Assembly (NCBI GenBank): GCA_014529385.2 | Contig: CM043966.1 | Span: forward strand, 39,800,037-39,864,036 | Origin: Adiantum capillus-veneris | Taxonomy: Eukaryota; Streptophyta; Polypodiopsida; Polypodiales; Pteridaceae | Length of the DNA: 64,000 nucleotides | Direction of reading: 5' to 3' | In this document: piece after piece, positions 1 through 11,442 of the stretch | Position numbering within the stretch: position 1 is the first letter of the stretch | Layout of the letters: each line of letters starts with the position of its first letter | Made by a program: the position numbers and the translations under genes | The notes under the pieces: model-generated | The model's input: the letters and a program-made list of their open reading frames with translations, nothing else | Database searches by the model: none | What the model was told of the DNA's origin: nothing

Positions 1-1423
1 TTTATCTAGATGATGAGGATAGAGGCCTAGCCTTAGGGTGGCCACCCGGTTTATATAATATCCTCTTTCCTTGATTCTAAAAGGGGTGACAGATAGGTAG
101 GTTAGGGGTCTAGATGGTGTTTTGAGTTTGTTTTTTAGGAGTTTTAATTTTTCCCACTGATGTGCCTCCTGGAGGTATTCCTTTTGTTTCCTAGTGTGTA
201 CAGGAGCGTGTTGCTATTGATAGGATTTGGATCTTCATGGAACCTTTCTCTCGTTCACACTTCAAATCAAGCGCGACCATCAACACAAACAGGTGTTTCT
301 TGTCCATTAGCATTGCCGTTATCTTTTTGCATCTATGTTTGTCTGCTTTGATTGTGATTGGTAGCATAATATTCAGCGCATTGGCTTAGTATCAAACATT
401 TAATTCAATGTAATGTTTTGTCATAATCACTTGTCTAGGTTTAAAAATCAAGCAGTCCGACTAAGCTAGTTTGACCAAGCTAGGTATTAGAAATCTTCTC
501 TTAATACCATGGGGAATGCCTTCCTAATAAGAAATGGTTACTTAGGTTCTTAATCCGATTTAGGCAGCATTGTATGAAATGTACTAGGGCTTTCTAGTGG
601 GCTTAACACTAGTGACCTTTAGCTTAAGTATTATAAAGGGAGTTTACTAATGTGATGAGCCTGGGGAGTGTAACAATGTTATATGACCCCCCAAAGTTAC
701 AAAATTTAAATGATGAAAATGAACAAACAAAAAATCAAAGTGCCACAATGTAAAATTTTAAGCTGGAAAAGAAATCTCGGCTTGATTTGGTACTTCACTC
801 ACATGTATCGCCTATGGTACTAGAGCCCTAGAGGTTCCCAGTGTGGGCGCTTTTCCTTGAAAAGCAAAAAACCCAAGGCATACAAAATAAGCACACACAT
901 CAAAATTGAATCAGTGTGAAAAGACTTTGGGGGGTCAAAGAAAAAGTAATCAGTCAGGTGATGATTTCATGAGAAATTCCTTTTATGGTAGCTTAACTAC
1001 AAGGTTTTCTAGATATAGCCTCTAGTCAGCCCTTGAACATGAATACTTGGCTCTCGCGATTAAACAACTTAATTGACCACAGAAAGTTAAGAAGCTTACC
1101 CATGGTATTAATATTCGATCTCTAGTGCTTTTCGACCGTCAAATTAGCGACCCCAGACTTGTTTAATTTTCTACCTTTACATCTGTTTATGCATTTGATT
1201 ACATTGCAATTTAATGTTCATTGCTAACAAATTGTTTGAAATTCTTTTACCAATCAATTTGTCTACCTAAAACTGCATATGCTTTTTAAGAGAATGAAAT
1301 TACTGTGCCAATGTTGTTTGATTTTGCAGTGACTGAAGAAGGCTAAGGACATTCATCTCAAATGCTCTTCCACCTCGACGAACCAGCTTCAACTCAATAG
1401 CTTCCGAGGACGGAATCTACATC
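1..1423 (+). other. Decayed internal/3' region of an LTR retroelement, no gene seen
   Basis: No reading frame here has recognisable protein similarity and no open stretch is long enough to be convincing. The stretch leads into a polypurine tract and an LTR-like start near 1437, so I take it as the 3' untranslated part of an LTR retroelement whose coding part lies to the left of the window. Its LTR family cannot be named from this piece. Confidence 0.4.
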
Positions 1424-1729
1424 AGGAAGGGGGGCATGTTAACCCTCACGGCACACGGACACCCATCACCTACGATGGACGCGTATTATGTATTCGATAG
1501 AGTCAGGTACCGGGCTTGTCGGACCAATAGGGAAAGGTAGAGTGATCGCCGATGAGAGGCGCACTTTAACTTGGACATTCAAGGGATTAGTTGGTTAAGC
1601 ATGGGCGCCCAAGTGTGAATGGGGTGAGCTCCTATAAAAGCCAACTAAACCTAATTTTTACTCATTCTCTCATTTGTGCAATTGAAGAGTGCTCTTGCTC
1701 CATCTCCATCTTCTTCTTCTTCACCTCCT

Positions 1730-1762
<33 letters not shown>

Positions 1763-1993
1763 GAGAGTGTGTGTGCGATCGAGCATTACGAAGGCACGAC
1801 GGCGGCGAAGTGGTTGAGCGCGGCACGACTGCAGCTTCTTCTTCATCGTGGCGAGGAATCCACCACGAAGGCGAGCGTAGAGCGGTGAGTGACACACCCT
1901 TTGTTTTCTTGAGCTTGCTAGTTTAGGCTTGTTGTGTGCTTGGAGCCGTTTGTGGCTTGCATACGGTGTATTGGCAAGTCCCTTGCTTCGACA
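1424..1993 (+). mobile_element. Polypurine tract and probable 3' LTR (TGTTAACC start)
   Basis: A purine tract at 1424-1436 (aggaaggggggca) is followed at once by TGTTAACC, the usual arrangement at the start of a 3' LTR. A TATA-like box (tataaaag) lies at 1633-1640, about 200 bp in, as expected for a U3 promoter, and is followed by a (GT)n/(GA)n tract at about 1731-1765. The right end is uncertain: the best CA end is 1991-1993, but no second LTR copy is present for comparison. No primer-binding site follows, which fits a 3' rather than a 5' LTR. Confidence 0.5.
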
Positions 1994-2689
1994 GTGCGAC
2001 AAGGAGCGCACAATTCATTTGAGGACCACAAGAGGGATTTTTCTTTGTTTTTCTATGAGATTGCATTGGAGAGAGCAAAAAACTTCACTAAAAATGCTCC
2101 TCTCAATAGCTTTGTTTGTTCATGAGGCTATCGGCTTCCGCGCTGAGCTCATCATGTGTAAGAATGGTCAAAAGATGCAGTTTTTCCCCAAAAAAGGAGA
2201 TGAACAATTTTAAGATTTTTAACCTTCCATAACTCCTACATATGATCTCCAATTTGAGTGGAGACAATACATTTAGAATCTACACTCCAAGCTCTTTCCA
2301 TAGATATGATCCATGATATACTTTTGTCCCCGCTAGATTTTAAATTTCATTCTTGGGGGAAAGTTTGAATTCAAATAAACTAGCCATTTTTCTTGTTTGA
2401 ATTCAAAAGCCGTCCTTTGATTTCTTTCTTAATACTAAAGGTTTGACTCCCTTAAATTCCAAATAAAGAGGCCCTCCTAGACTCCATTCTCTTCCTAATG
2501 GCATTTTTTGGTTAGAAAACTCATAAAAAGCTAACTCTATTTGTTCTTTTGATTTATTTATTTTTAGAACCACTTGAGAGTTCATCTCCTGCATCCTTTC
2601 TTAATTCATTGCTCCTCAAATCATGGTATTCATCCTTGTCATCTTGTGAAAGGTCCCGCATGGAAACTACATCCACAATTCATTTGCAA
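1994..2689. other. Unassigned AT-rich stretch
   Basis: No protein-coding signal, RNA gene or clear repeat was recognised. Short open frames on both strands match nothing I know. It lies between the end of the LTR at 1993 and the minus-strand LTR that starts near 2690. Confidence 0.3.
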
Positions 2690-3939
2690 TCGCTTGTTTA
2701 TTCAATCTCTGTTGTTTCAAAAATGTTTTCAGTTTCATGGACAATAGATACCATTAGAAAGGGTGTGAAATCATAATCATTTTTGTCATAGAATGTAGTA
2801 TTAATCACCTTGTTTCCACAGAGATCAAGAGTCGCCAATATGTTTTTTCCATCCAAAGGGTTCAAAAAATTCCTTTGGAAATGGTTACTTCATGTAGTGG
2901 TCATCATCTACTGAACGCTCTAAGATGAAATCTTTATTCCTAATACCCCCGCATTTTGATGCCCCATCTATCCAAATGTGAGCATCCTATACTAGCCAAG
3001 CAGGAAGAAATTTTACAATACAATTCTTTGTGTTCCTTCAATAACTAGCTAGTGCAATGAAGATGGAAGCTTAAAAAACTAGCAAACACTTTAAAACACA
3101 ACATTGATTCCCTCACGGTCTCAGACCCAAGACCTCACACACCTTCAAAGATGGTGAGAGCTAGCGTGGTATGAGAGTAGATTGAGAGGAAGAAGGAGTA
3201 GTCTTATGAGAAAGAAGTATATCTCCTCACATAATCACTCATATTAGCATAGCATAGCTTAGTAATTAGCGTGGTAGAGGAGATGAGCATGCATTGAAGC
3301 TTGGCTCTTGGTTGGATTTGCATCAGAAAGCCAAGAGTTGTTGGTGTAGGACTCCCTTCTCACAAGCTTGGACTAGGTGATAAGCTTTCCATAAAATCTT
3401 GAGAAGGAGCCGAGAGCCTTCTTGCTGCACACATGAGCTTGTGTGAGTGTGTGTGTGTGATAATGACTTGTCAAATTCAGCCCCCTCTCTCTCTTGGTTG
3501 ACCCCTCTTGCAAAATACTCACGCTGACACCCCATTGGACCGTGCAAAGCTTAGCCAATGAAAATTGAGAAGCTAAGTGATAGTCTTCTGACATGTGTTC
3601 CCCTTTCCCCTTTTGTGAGAGCTTAAGTCAATTAAATAATTCAACTAAACTCTCATTGGACCCCTTTGTCTTCTGGCCAATAGGAAGCAGGCAAGCAATT
3701 GGGCTGTTGAATGCTCAGCGGACCCCTTGGGAGGCTGTCCAATAGTCTTCTAGAGAGCTTAATTATTATTGGTTCTTTTATCATGTGTTTTTAAGTGAAT
3801 TAAATTAGATTTACTCTAGCCTAATTCTCATTGGTCCACCTCTACGGCCATCCAATAGGATTTGAGTACACCTTGGGGGCAATTGGGCTACAGAGCTGAC
3901 ATGTGTCCACTATACCCTTTGTGTAAAGGGGCTTGCATG

Positions 3940-3988
<49 letters not shown>

Positions 3989-4360
3989 ATCTCTCATCCC
4001 CTAATAAAAGGGCTTGCCCCCTCCTATGTAGGGATCTAGGAATACATTTTGTACACTTACAAAGCATCCAATATCCCTAAAGTTTGACCATTGGACTTTA
4101 CATTGAAAATTGGAACCTTAGCATTTTGGAAGTCTTAATGGGCTGAACCTTAGGGTCTTTATAGCCCATTGTTGCACATTTCTCTTTTGCAAATGGTCCT
4201 CCCTTTGGATCCCTATTTTCCCTCCTTTGGATCCCTACTGTGGTCGGTCTGTCAGCTTAACCAATATTCTAGCTTTTTATCCCTAGTACTTCCCCATATT
4301 AAATGATCAGTTTAACATGAGAAAATCATTTAGGAGAATTAGATATTAGTTATTATGACA
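2690..4360 (-). mobile_element. Diverged LTR related to the chromovirus LTRs, minus strand
   Basis: Read on the minus strand it starts with TGTCATAA at 4360. It follows the chromovirus LTR at 34120-35744 in order: the block near the start with 'aaatgattttctcat', the run around 'gcaaatccaaccaagagcc' near 3315, the 'gtgaggtcttggg' block near 3130, and 'ggaacacaaag' near 3030. The length, about 1.67 kb, is close to the 1625 bp of the intact LTR. It is much more diverged than the two intact LTRs are from each other. No chromovirus internal sequence adjoins it, so it looks like a solo LTR. The lower end is approximate. Confidence 0.7.
3942..3987 (+). repeat. (GT)n microsatellite inside the minus-strand LTR
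   Basis: An uninterrupted dinucleotide run of about 23 GT units inside the diverged LTR. The intact chromovirus LTRs have no long run at the matching place, so it expanded after insertion. Confidence 0.9.
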
Positions 4361-4489
4361 CTTTGAATAACAAATTTTGCATGAATTTTGGGCAAGGTGT
4401 CTAGAGATCGTCAAAGGTTGAAAAGACTGTTAGATTTGCAAATGATTCTGCATCCACTACCACAAGTGTGCAATTAGTCACGAGTCTAA

Positions 4490-6640
4490 GGGACACTCAA
4501 ACAGAATGATGTTAGCTTTGTATGGCACCCATAATTCATATGCACACTATGTAGACCAAAAAGGGCAACTGTACAAAAAGGATCAACCAGTGTTTCAACG
4601 GCGCACATACAAGCTCATAGAAGTGCATCCAATGATAGATAAATAAGGATCGTTCATTTAAGAGAAAATAATCTATTATAGGCCATCTTCTCTAGAGCTG
4701 AAGGATATTACCCGAGTGAAGCTAGAAATTTGTTCAGAGCCAAACTCTCCTCTATCAAAAATCAAGCTTCGACGTTGTAAAAACAAGTATATACTTTGAC
4801 CAAAATAGTCATAGATATAGACGAGAGTCTAGCATCTATGATGCCTTGGGTCTTGAAACCACAGAAGCCAATATCATAGGAGACCCATGGGATAGACAAT
4901 ATCAGGGAAAAGATAATGCTATCTACAGCTTGACTTGGGGAATAATTCTCATGTTTCAAAGAGATACATAGGAAACTATGTAGAAGGTTTACAAATGCTA
5001 ACCATCAACAGTGCTATCCAAAGTGTACCTTCACAGTCCCAGAAGGTGAGACTAAACTAGAGCCAAACAATTTTGAACTCTTACAATGAAGCAGGCTATA
5101 GTGATCACCCTAGTAAGGGGGGAGCTATAAATCCATCAAGCTCAACTTATGTACTGGAAACCCCAATAGCAGTTAGAAGCCCTAGAGTCTCTATCAAGCA
5201 GACCCCTTCAAAGCAAAAACCATTGACAGATCATATGGTTGTTGGAAATTTCCAATTGACCTAGATTCCATTAGAGTCTACAGATAAATGCCTCTATGAA
5301 GATCATCAGGGAAAAAAGTTTCAGCTGATCTCCACAAGTCAAAGTCAAAAGCCAACAAATGCAATAGTGTTCAAACAGTTACATGTAAGCAAGCTCACAT
5401 ATGCATATCAAGATATACATGGTAATGAATACTAGCAGGTTCATGACCTTGTATATGAATGCTAAACCTGAAGTCACAGACTATCTGAAGATGATGTAAA
5501 GCCTCAAGCTGCCAGAACAGGTGACAGAAAATTCAAAATCAATGAAAGCTAAAGTCCAGGAGGCTATACAAAGGTCACCACCAAAATCTCCTCCAAAGAG
5601 AAAGATTCTACCAGAAAGTATAGTGGATCTATTAAGATCAAGTTTTACCCAAATGCAGACAAACAATTCTCAATACTTGCAACCAAAAAGTGCAATATTA
5701 TAGCCAGTGGAGCCAACATCAATGGAAGCAGATGATCAAGACAAAGCCAATGTAGAAAAAGTTCAACCCATGGACACCTCCACCACAAAAGCACTCAATA
5801 CAAAGAAATATTTTGAGATGATCACGTACAACATTGCGGGTGAGAAAGAAGAAAAACTCTCGAGCAAAGCAAAGCTAGATTTTCAGCCAGACAAGAACCT
5901 CATGTCTTTTTGCAATTGGAAAAGATGTGGCCAACCATAGTTGGAAGATGCTCCTGAATTTGTGAGCATATATTTAGACAAACGAGCAAAATGCTGGGGA
6001 ATCATCTCCACCACCATTCAAATAGGTTCATAGATCATCACAGCTCAATTCCATGTGATCATAACAAAGGATATGCCAGAGGACGTCATAATGGGAATGC
6101 CAATGGCCGAGAAGATGTTAGAGATACAGAATGCAAACATGACGGAGTCATTACAGAAAACAAAGAATGAAGACCAAGACTGGTTACCCCCGAACAACAA
6201 CACAAAGTCGTCAAGCACAATTCAAATGGAAGATCTTATTGATGATGATTCATCTCCATCAAAAAGAGCTTAAAGAAAATCAAGCAATAGCAAGTGCAGA
6301 TCAAACAGAGCAAAGATCAACCACAAAAGCTATTGAGCAGAGAATACCACCAAGACAAGAAAAAAAGAAGATCAAAATTGCAGACACCCAGGAAGCAATA
6401 GAAATTCCAAAGATCCAGACATTGCCAGTTGAATTAGTTGTTGTAAGTCAGATTGGAAAACAGAGTCTAAAGACACCCTCCATAGAGACACATTTAGATC
6501 AAGATGAGACCGTGACAAAAGTAGAACAAAAATCTTCAATAGAATCAGCAACAACAAGAATAGCCATAGTTCTCAGGATTACAAAAGGAGCAAGTGTCAG
6601 ATGCAATGCTCTACTACATAAATAAGCAAAGTGCAATATG
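4490..6640 (+). pseudogene. Decayed Gag/protease-like region of a non-autonomous LTR element
   Basis: The plus strand holds a chain of open pieces separated by stops and frame changes (about 4497-4640, 5073-5264, 5521-5940, 6055-6273, 6167-6625). The product is Lys/Gln/Ser/Thr-rich and low in complexity, like the linker part of a plant retroelement Gag. At about 6040-6110 it reads 'VIITKDMPEDVIMGMPMAE', which resembles the C-terminal half of a retropepsin, where a hydrophobic-hydrophobic-G-x-P pattern is typical. No reverse transcriptase or integrase follows, so the element looks non-autonomous. I cannot name the family. The alternative is chance open frames in non-coding DNA, but strand and composition stay consistent over 2 kb. 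Confidence 0.4.
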
Positions 6641-6655
6641 GTTGTAGAGAACATT

Positions 6656-6875
6656 CCCCGGGGTGGTCACTTTTTAGAATGTGTATGATATCACATGAGA
6701 TAACTGGAGAGGATTATTAAAAGACCAAAATGTATAAAAATGTATACATACAAAGGGGGGTGGGGGTTTTTTTAATAGGCTCATAGTGTAAGTATAGTAT
6801 GTATATTGGGGTATTATTAATTACCTCTTGAACGTACGTGATATAGGGGTCTTTTGATAAGTGACTGCCCCGGGG
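6656..6875. mobile_element. 220-bp MITE-like insert with CCCCGGGG ends
   Basis: The left end reads CCCCGGGGTGGTCACTT and the right end, reverse complemented, CCCCGGGGCAGTCACTT, giving terminal inverted repeats of about 21 bp with a few mismatches. The direct repeat AACATT flanks both sides (6650-6655 and 6876-6881), as expected for a 6-bp target-site duplication. There is no coding capacity. It sits inside the decayed element, between two retropepsin-like fragments, so it came later. The family is not recognised. Confidence 0.7.
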
Positions 6876-6884
6876 AACATTCAG

Positions 6885-7560
6885 AGCATTCTAGAGATTA
6901 CTCCATGAAAACATGATAGCAAAACAATGCTAGGTTTGCATACAGGTAAAAAAGAAATGGTTGCTACTCTTAGCATCCAACAACATGTAGAGCAGGTGAA
7001 GTTTCAAGTACAGTCTTCAAAGGAAATGCTTGCAGAAGTCATCCTTGGACATCAGTGGTTATACCAACACAAGGCCTACAAAGAAGATAGAATGCTAATA
7101 CTCTCTTATCAAGAGGTAGCCAGCAATATTTACAGGTATTGTTAATGCTAAATTTAGAGTTGCAAAAGTCACAAGAATTGAAGAAAAATCTTGCAGACAA
7201 AGGTAAATCTAAAGTGAACCTTCTACCGATTAGAACAAAAGGTGTGACATCATATGCCTCTACATCAAAGAACCCTCATGGATCAGTCTCTTCAAGCACG
7301 TTAGGCTTTCAAAACTTCAAGTCAATTGCTGACCCAACTAAAACCTCTAAGGAGACACCCTGAAGAGCAAAGATATATCAGCCAAAGTACTCAAGAAATC
7401 ATAAGAAAGTAAAGCAAGTGTTTGTTCCAAGAAGTTTAGTCAAAGTCAATGATCTGGTTTGGATTAAAGATAGGAGATCAACACAAAAAGACAAACACAT
7501 GGGATGGATAGCATCCCCAATGAAGCTTAAAAGAACAGGAGTACCTTAGAGGTAAGAGAC
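6885..7560 (+). pseudogene. Retropepsin-like fragment and basic linker of the same decayed element
   Basis: At 6927-7145 the plus strand encodes a piece with 'AEVILGHQWLYQHKA', which matches the end of a retroviral-type aspartic protease, where the hydrophobic-hydrophobic-G-x-x-W/F pattern precedes the last strands. The catalytic D-S/T-G motif is not visible. It continues after a frame change as a Lys/Ser/Thr-rich region (7139-7363), then 'VKVNDLVWIKDRRST' near 7450 before stops take over. Similar 'WVPK'-like basic stretches follow the second retropepsin near 21110, suggesting a shared architecture. No polymerase domain is present. Confidence 0.4.
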
Positions 7561-8745
7561 AAATATGGATACCAAAACCTTAGATAAGAGCAATGAAGTA
7601 ACATCAAGACCCTCCCAAGAAAGAAGGCCCACAAGGTATCAACCTTGATAATATCCTAGGATAGCTAAGAAGCAGGTGTACAACAGAACAACATCGTAAG
7701 ATGCTAAAGTCTACCACAACTCTTGGAGAGGATACAAAAAAAACACGGATCTCAAATAGTTTTCCTCTTGGGCAAGGATTCTACGTAGGCTTTGGTTACC
7801 AGTCAACCACAAGCCAACTGCAACTACACCAAACTTGCGTGAAGATCTCAAGAGCTCAACAAGACCTAGAGCTCAAAAACATCAACAAAGGTCCTCAAAA
7901 GATTTTTATTCCTAATTCTTCCAATGCTTCTAGTCGAAAGTCAAATGCCAATAGTGAATAGAGGCCCACAAAAACATCAAAGACTCCTATCAGCAGGCCC
8001 ATTTGGAGAATCAAACAAATAATGGAGTCTTCACAGTCAAAGAAGGACAACCCAACCAACACAAATGCAAATTCAAGGACGATAAAACAGGTATGGCAAA
8101 AGAAACCTTCAATGCCAACTTGGTCCTTCACTAATCCTCTTTTTGAGGATTCAAGCTTACTTTTACCTGAAGAAATGTTTGTTATAAGCATAATACTATA
8201 AAAAGTCAAGTCGCTAGGGTGCAAAAAACACTCTTTGGCATAGTCACGGTCGGCTGCCGAGCCATAAAATGAGCAAAGTATTAGTTCCAAAGCTTCAAGT
8301 CATATTAAACTTTGTGCTAAGAGTCGTAGTTATTAGGCTTACACTCATGCTGGAAGAGTTGAGCATATCTAAATCATGTTGCTCATGCTGCATGAGATGA
8401 GCATAAGCGTCAGAGTCTATTAACTTCCAATTGGTGGAGTGTCGTAGAGTCCAACACTCACGCACACTGCACAGTAAGATGAAAGCACATATCCTCGTCA
8501 ACGAAAACCATTCTTAAAGGGGTTCCATCTTGCAAAGCCATGTCATATGATTTTATAGGTACACCATCTTTTTGAAGAATCCCTCTAAATCCTTCTTGCA
8601 CAGCATATTGTATCCCATGCATTTTTGTGTATGCATAAATAGGATGTCCCATTATTGGACATATGCATTAGACACTTTTTTTTCTACCACCTATGCACCT
8701 TGAGTGGACTACAACAGGCAAACCAATGTCATGCTAACCAACAAG
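7561..8745. other. Unassigned part of the decayed element
   Basis: No recognisable protein. A plus-strand Lys/Gln/Asn-rich open piece (7701-7961) continues the composition of the preceding region. On the minus strand, 8652-8458 is open for about 64 codons without family similarity that I can see. I treat both as internal sequence of the element that ends at 10414. Confidence 0.25.
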
Positions 8746-8749
8746 TCAT

Positions 8750-9062
8750 GCAGTGGAGTCAATACTAGGCAAATAAGAAGCTTGGGGACTTCCCAACGCT
8801 CCCTATCGCTTGGTGTTGACCTTGGTGTTAAAGCCATTACAAGCGACAACAAAGACCGTGGGGCATGATAACCGACAACGAAAAGACAAGTCATAGAGTG
8901 GAGTCAATACTGGGTGAATAGGAAGCTTGGGGACTGCCAATGCTCCCTATTGCTTGGTGCTGACCTTGGTGTTAAAATCATTACATGCGACAGTGGAGTC
9001 AGCACCAAGTAAATAGGAGGCTTGGTGACTTCCCAATGCTCCCCATTGCTCGATGCTGGCCT
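8750..9062 (+). repeat. Imperfect tandem repeat, three copies
   Basis: Three related units start with 'gtggagtcaatactagg' near 8753, 'gtggagtcaatactggg' near 8899 and 'gtggagtcagcaccaag' near 8993. Each goes on through an 'aggaagcttggggactt' block and a 'tgctccctattgctt' block. The steps are about 145 and 95 bp, so the first unit carries about 50 extra bases ('gacaacaaagaccgtgg...'). There is no open frame through the array. Confidence 0.75.
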
Positions 9063-9508
9063 TCACAACTTGGCTTTGGCCTAGTAAAAATCCACGGATA
9101 TAACATTGTTTAATTCCATATCTACCAGCAAATAATCCCTTGAGTACTTTATTAATATGTCCAATGCTAATAAGCACCCCAATAATGCACGTATCCCAAA
9201 GGCACTTTTTTTCCACTGGGTTTTTTCTTTTTGTTCATCCAAGTATTAGACCCTAATTCAGAACTTCATCATTCTACTTCCCTTGTACATACTTTTCATA
9301 AATAAACAGTAGCCTCATCATTATGCTATTACAACAGACAAATGCAACATCATCTCTCACATCAGACATATTCAAACCAATCAAGATGCTGTTGCAAATT
9401 GAACCTCATCAACAAATTCAACGACAAATGAAGACGATCAGCCCATCAAAAACCTTCCACAGCCTCCACGGACACTTTTCAACAGTGCCCAAGAACGGGC
9501 ACTAAAAT
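9063..9508 (+). other. 3' untranslated part of the decayed LTR element
   Basis: A stretch with a Gln/Thr-rich open piece (9323-9505) that stops just before the polypurine tract. No domain is recognised. It may be the C-terminal tail of the element's last frame. Confidence 0.3.
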
Positions 9509-10414
9509 CAAAAGGGGGCAATGTTAACTGGGTCAAGTTAGTTAACAAAAGCTGCTAATGACCAAAGATGTACGAATGCACATCAAAGATCAACATGAAG
9601 AAGCAGTAAATATTGGAATTACACATTAATGGTCATCTGCTGTAAATTCCCAATTTATTTCAAGCCATATTTTAATGTGTTACAGGCTAAATGGGAGTTC
9701 CAAACTATAAAGAACGGGTCAGTTGGTGTGCCTAGATTGCAGATTCAATAAATGGTGGAGCCCTAAAGGCCTTGGGCACCCAGACATTACATATTTTTAC
9801 CCTAAGTACATAAGGCAGTGTGTAAAAGAAATTAGGGTTCTCAAGCTCATTTGTTGAGAGCACTCTTTGGTAAGAGCTCATGAGGTGTGTGGCTATGGAG
9901 TCCTTGAGATTCTCCTTACTCATGTGACTTGTTAACACTAATGAATGTTTAATTCTCTTTCACTATACCTCTCTCATACTTCTTGTGATTGCCTATGATG
10001 CTTTGATTAGCTAGATCTTTACTAATTAGTGGTTAATCCCTCTCTAATCTTGTGTGATTTCCCTCTCTTGCTTGTGTGTGCATGTAGGTTTGATTGGAGT
10101 GCGGTGCTTGATAGATCTTTATGTGTGTGTTGGTGATTAGTGTGTTACATGATAGGATTAGTTTTGTGTGCATCTTGCAATCATTGGTGTGTGTAATTGG
10201 GTTGATTGGAGGTGAAGGAAAGTGGATGTGGAGATTGCCCATCATTGTGGCTGAGCTCCTCCATAGGACAAGAATCTCACCTCATGGAGTCACCATTCGT
10301 GCTGTCATGATTAGCTCACTAATCATGTGAGTGTTTCCATGCCCTAGCCGAGTAGCTCATCCCTCCGGATTGATTATTTTGTTAGTCATTGGAGCTATGC
10401 ACTATAAGGTAACA
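9509..10414 (+). mobile_element. Polypurine tract and 3' LTR (TGTTAACT...GGTAACA), Athila/Tat-like
   Basis: The purine tract aaaagggggcaa ends at 9521 and the LTR starts with TGTTAACTGG at 9522. A TATA-like 'ctataaag' lies at about 9706. The best end is GGTAACA at 10414, which pairs with the TGTTA start and gives an LTR of about 893 bp. Near its end (10339-10368) it shares a motif, catgccctag(c/t)cg..., with the 5' LTR at the end of the window, at a similar distance from the LTR end. No primer-binding site follows, so it is the 3' LTR of the element to its left. Confidence 0.65.
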
Positions 10415-10510
10415 GAAAGACTCTCTCTCTCTCTCTTTCCCCCGCCTTACTTCCTCTCTCTATAACACTCACACATACACACATAAACACATACACTGGT
10501 GGATGCACAG

Positions 10511-10569
10511 TACTAAAGGCGCGCATAGAGACATGCATACCGGTTGTGCCTCTCTACGCGTGCATTTAG

Positions 10570-10571
<2 letters not shown>
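10511..10571. repeat. GC-rich palindrome 1 (TACTAAAGGCGCGC arms)
   Basis: The left arm tactaaaggcgcgcatagag pairs with the right arm tctctacgcgtgcatttagta with about four mismatches over 22 bp and a short loop. Its outer sequence TACTAAAGGCGCGC is nearly the same as that of the second palindrome 400 bp away, so the two probably belong to one family of small foldback elements. Confidence 0.65.
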
Positions 10572-10603
<32 letters not shown>

Positions 10604-10770
10604 CTCTGTGTGTGTGTGTGTGTGTATGTATGTTATATTTGTGTGTCTATGTGTTTGTGAGTGTGTGTGTCTCTATGTGTGTCTGTCTGTGTGTGTGTAT
10701 GTTATATTTGTGTCTCTGTGTGTTTGTGTGTATGTTATATTTGTCTGTCTGTGTGTGTGTGTGTGTGTGA
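10572..10770 (+). repeat. (GA)n then interrupted (GT)n microsatellites
   Basis: About 15 GA units (10572-10602) run into interrupted GT tracts broken by 'atgttatattt' and 'ctctgt' blocks, with two or three imperfect copies of a 'gtatgttatatttgtgt' unit between 10620 and 10745. Not coding. Confidence 0.85.
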
Positions 10771-10950
10771 TCAAAATGCACTTTGTAGAATTGTAACAAT
10801 GGGTGTGCGTGCTCACTCTTATAGACCTGAAATTATGATCTCTAAGGCTAAGATGATGAAGAAAAAACCTATGTGATAGATGGAGGCCTTTTTAGAGATT
10901 TTTTGACATTTTCCTCTCAAAAAGCTCCCTAAAAGAGGAAAAAAGGGGCT

Positions 10951-11018
10951 TTTTACTAACGGCGCGCGATGAGGCATTCCAAAATTTTGGAATGCCCCCT
11001 CGCGCGCCATTAGTAAAA
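10951..11018. repeat. GC-rich palindrome 2, 34-bp arms
   Basis: A head-to-head inverted repeat with no loop: the left arm is 10951-10984, the right arm 10985-11018, and 31 of 34 positions pair. The outer motif is TTTTACTAACGGCGCGCG and the centre is CCAAAATTTTGG. Imperfect direct repeats, ttttagagattttttgacatt (about 10890) and ttttaggggtttttgacatt (about 11023), flank it. Confidence 0.8.
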
Positions 11019-11442
11019 TGTTGTTTTAGGGGTTTTTGACATTCTTTGCCTCTTTGGATGTCGGAGCCAGGCAATTGGACATTCATTTCTAGTATATTTG
11101 GGCGTTCCGGACACATTGACAGTATCAAAAGTTTCAAAATCTTCCACCACTTGATAGTTTTGTAACTTTTTGAGTTCTAGTGATGACGTAAGCCGTATTA
11201 AATGCACCGCATCTACCTTCTGAAAAAGGTGCTCGCATTAAATGAAAGAGAGTGATCGTCTTCAAGGACCACTAGATTATTAAATGAGGAGAGGGACACC
11301 TTTTATATTTTTGTTAATATCAATCTATTTTTCTACGTAACGTAGGCTCTTCTCTCATTGGAGGAGCTTATTTTCCTCTCTCTTCCAAAAGGCCCTCCAA
11401 AAGACCTCCGAAATCTCCTCATGCATGCCACCAAGGTCAATC
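11019..11442. other. Unassigned sequence upstream of the Tat-like Gag
   Basis: No gene, PBS or LTR could be recognised here. The first part copies the direct repeat flanking palindrome 2. The Tat-like coding sequence starts abruptly just to the right, so its 5' LTR, leader and Gag N-terminus are missing or too diverged to see. Confidence 0.3.

Noticed and set aside
1662-2011. Small genes in the first LTR
   Set aside because: Short frames in U5/R with microsatellite-derived residues; no support beyond being open.
2403-2900. Possible minus-strand coding sequence
   Set aside because: A frame can be followed for some distance, but much of the stretch aligns with the end of the chromovirus-type LTR, which explains it better.
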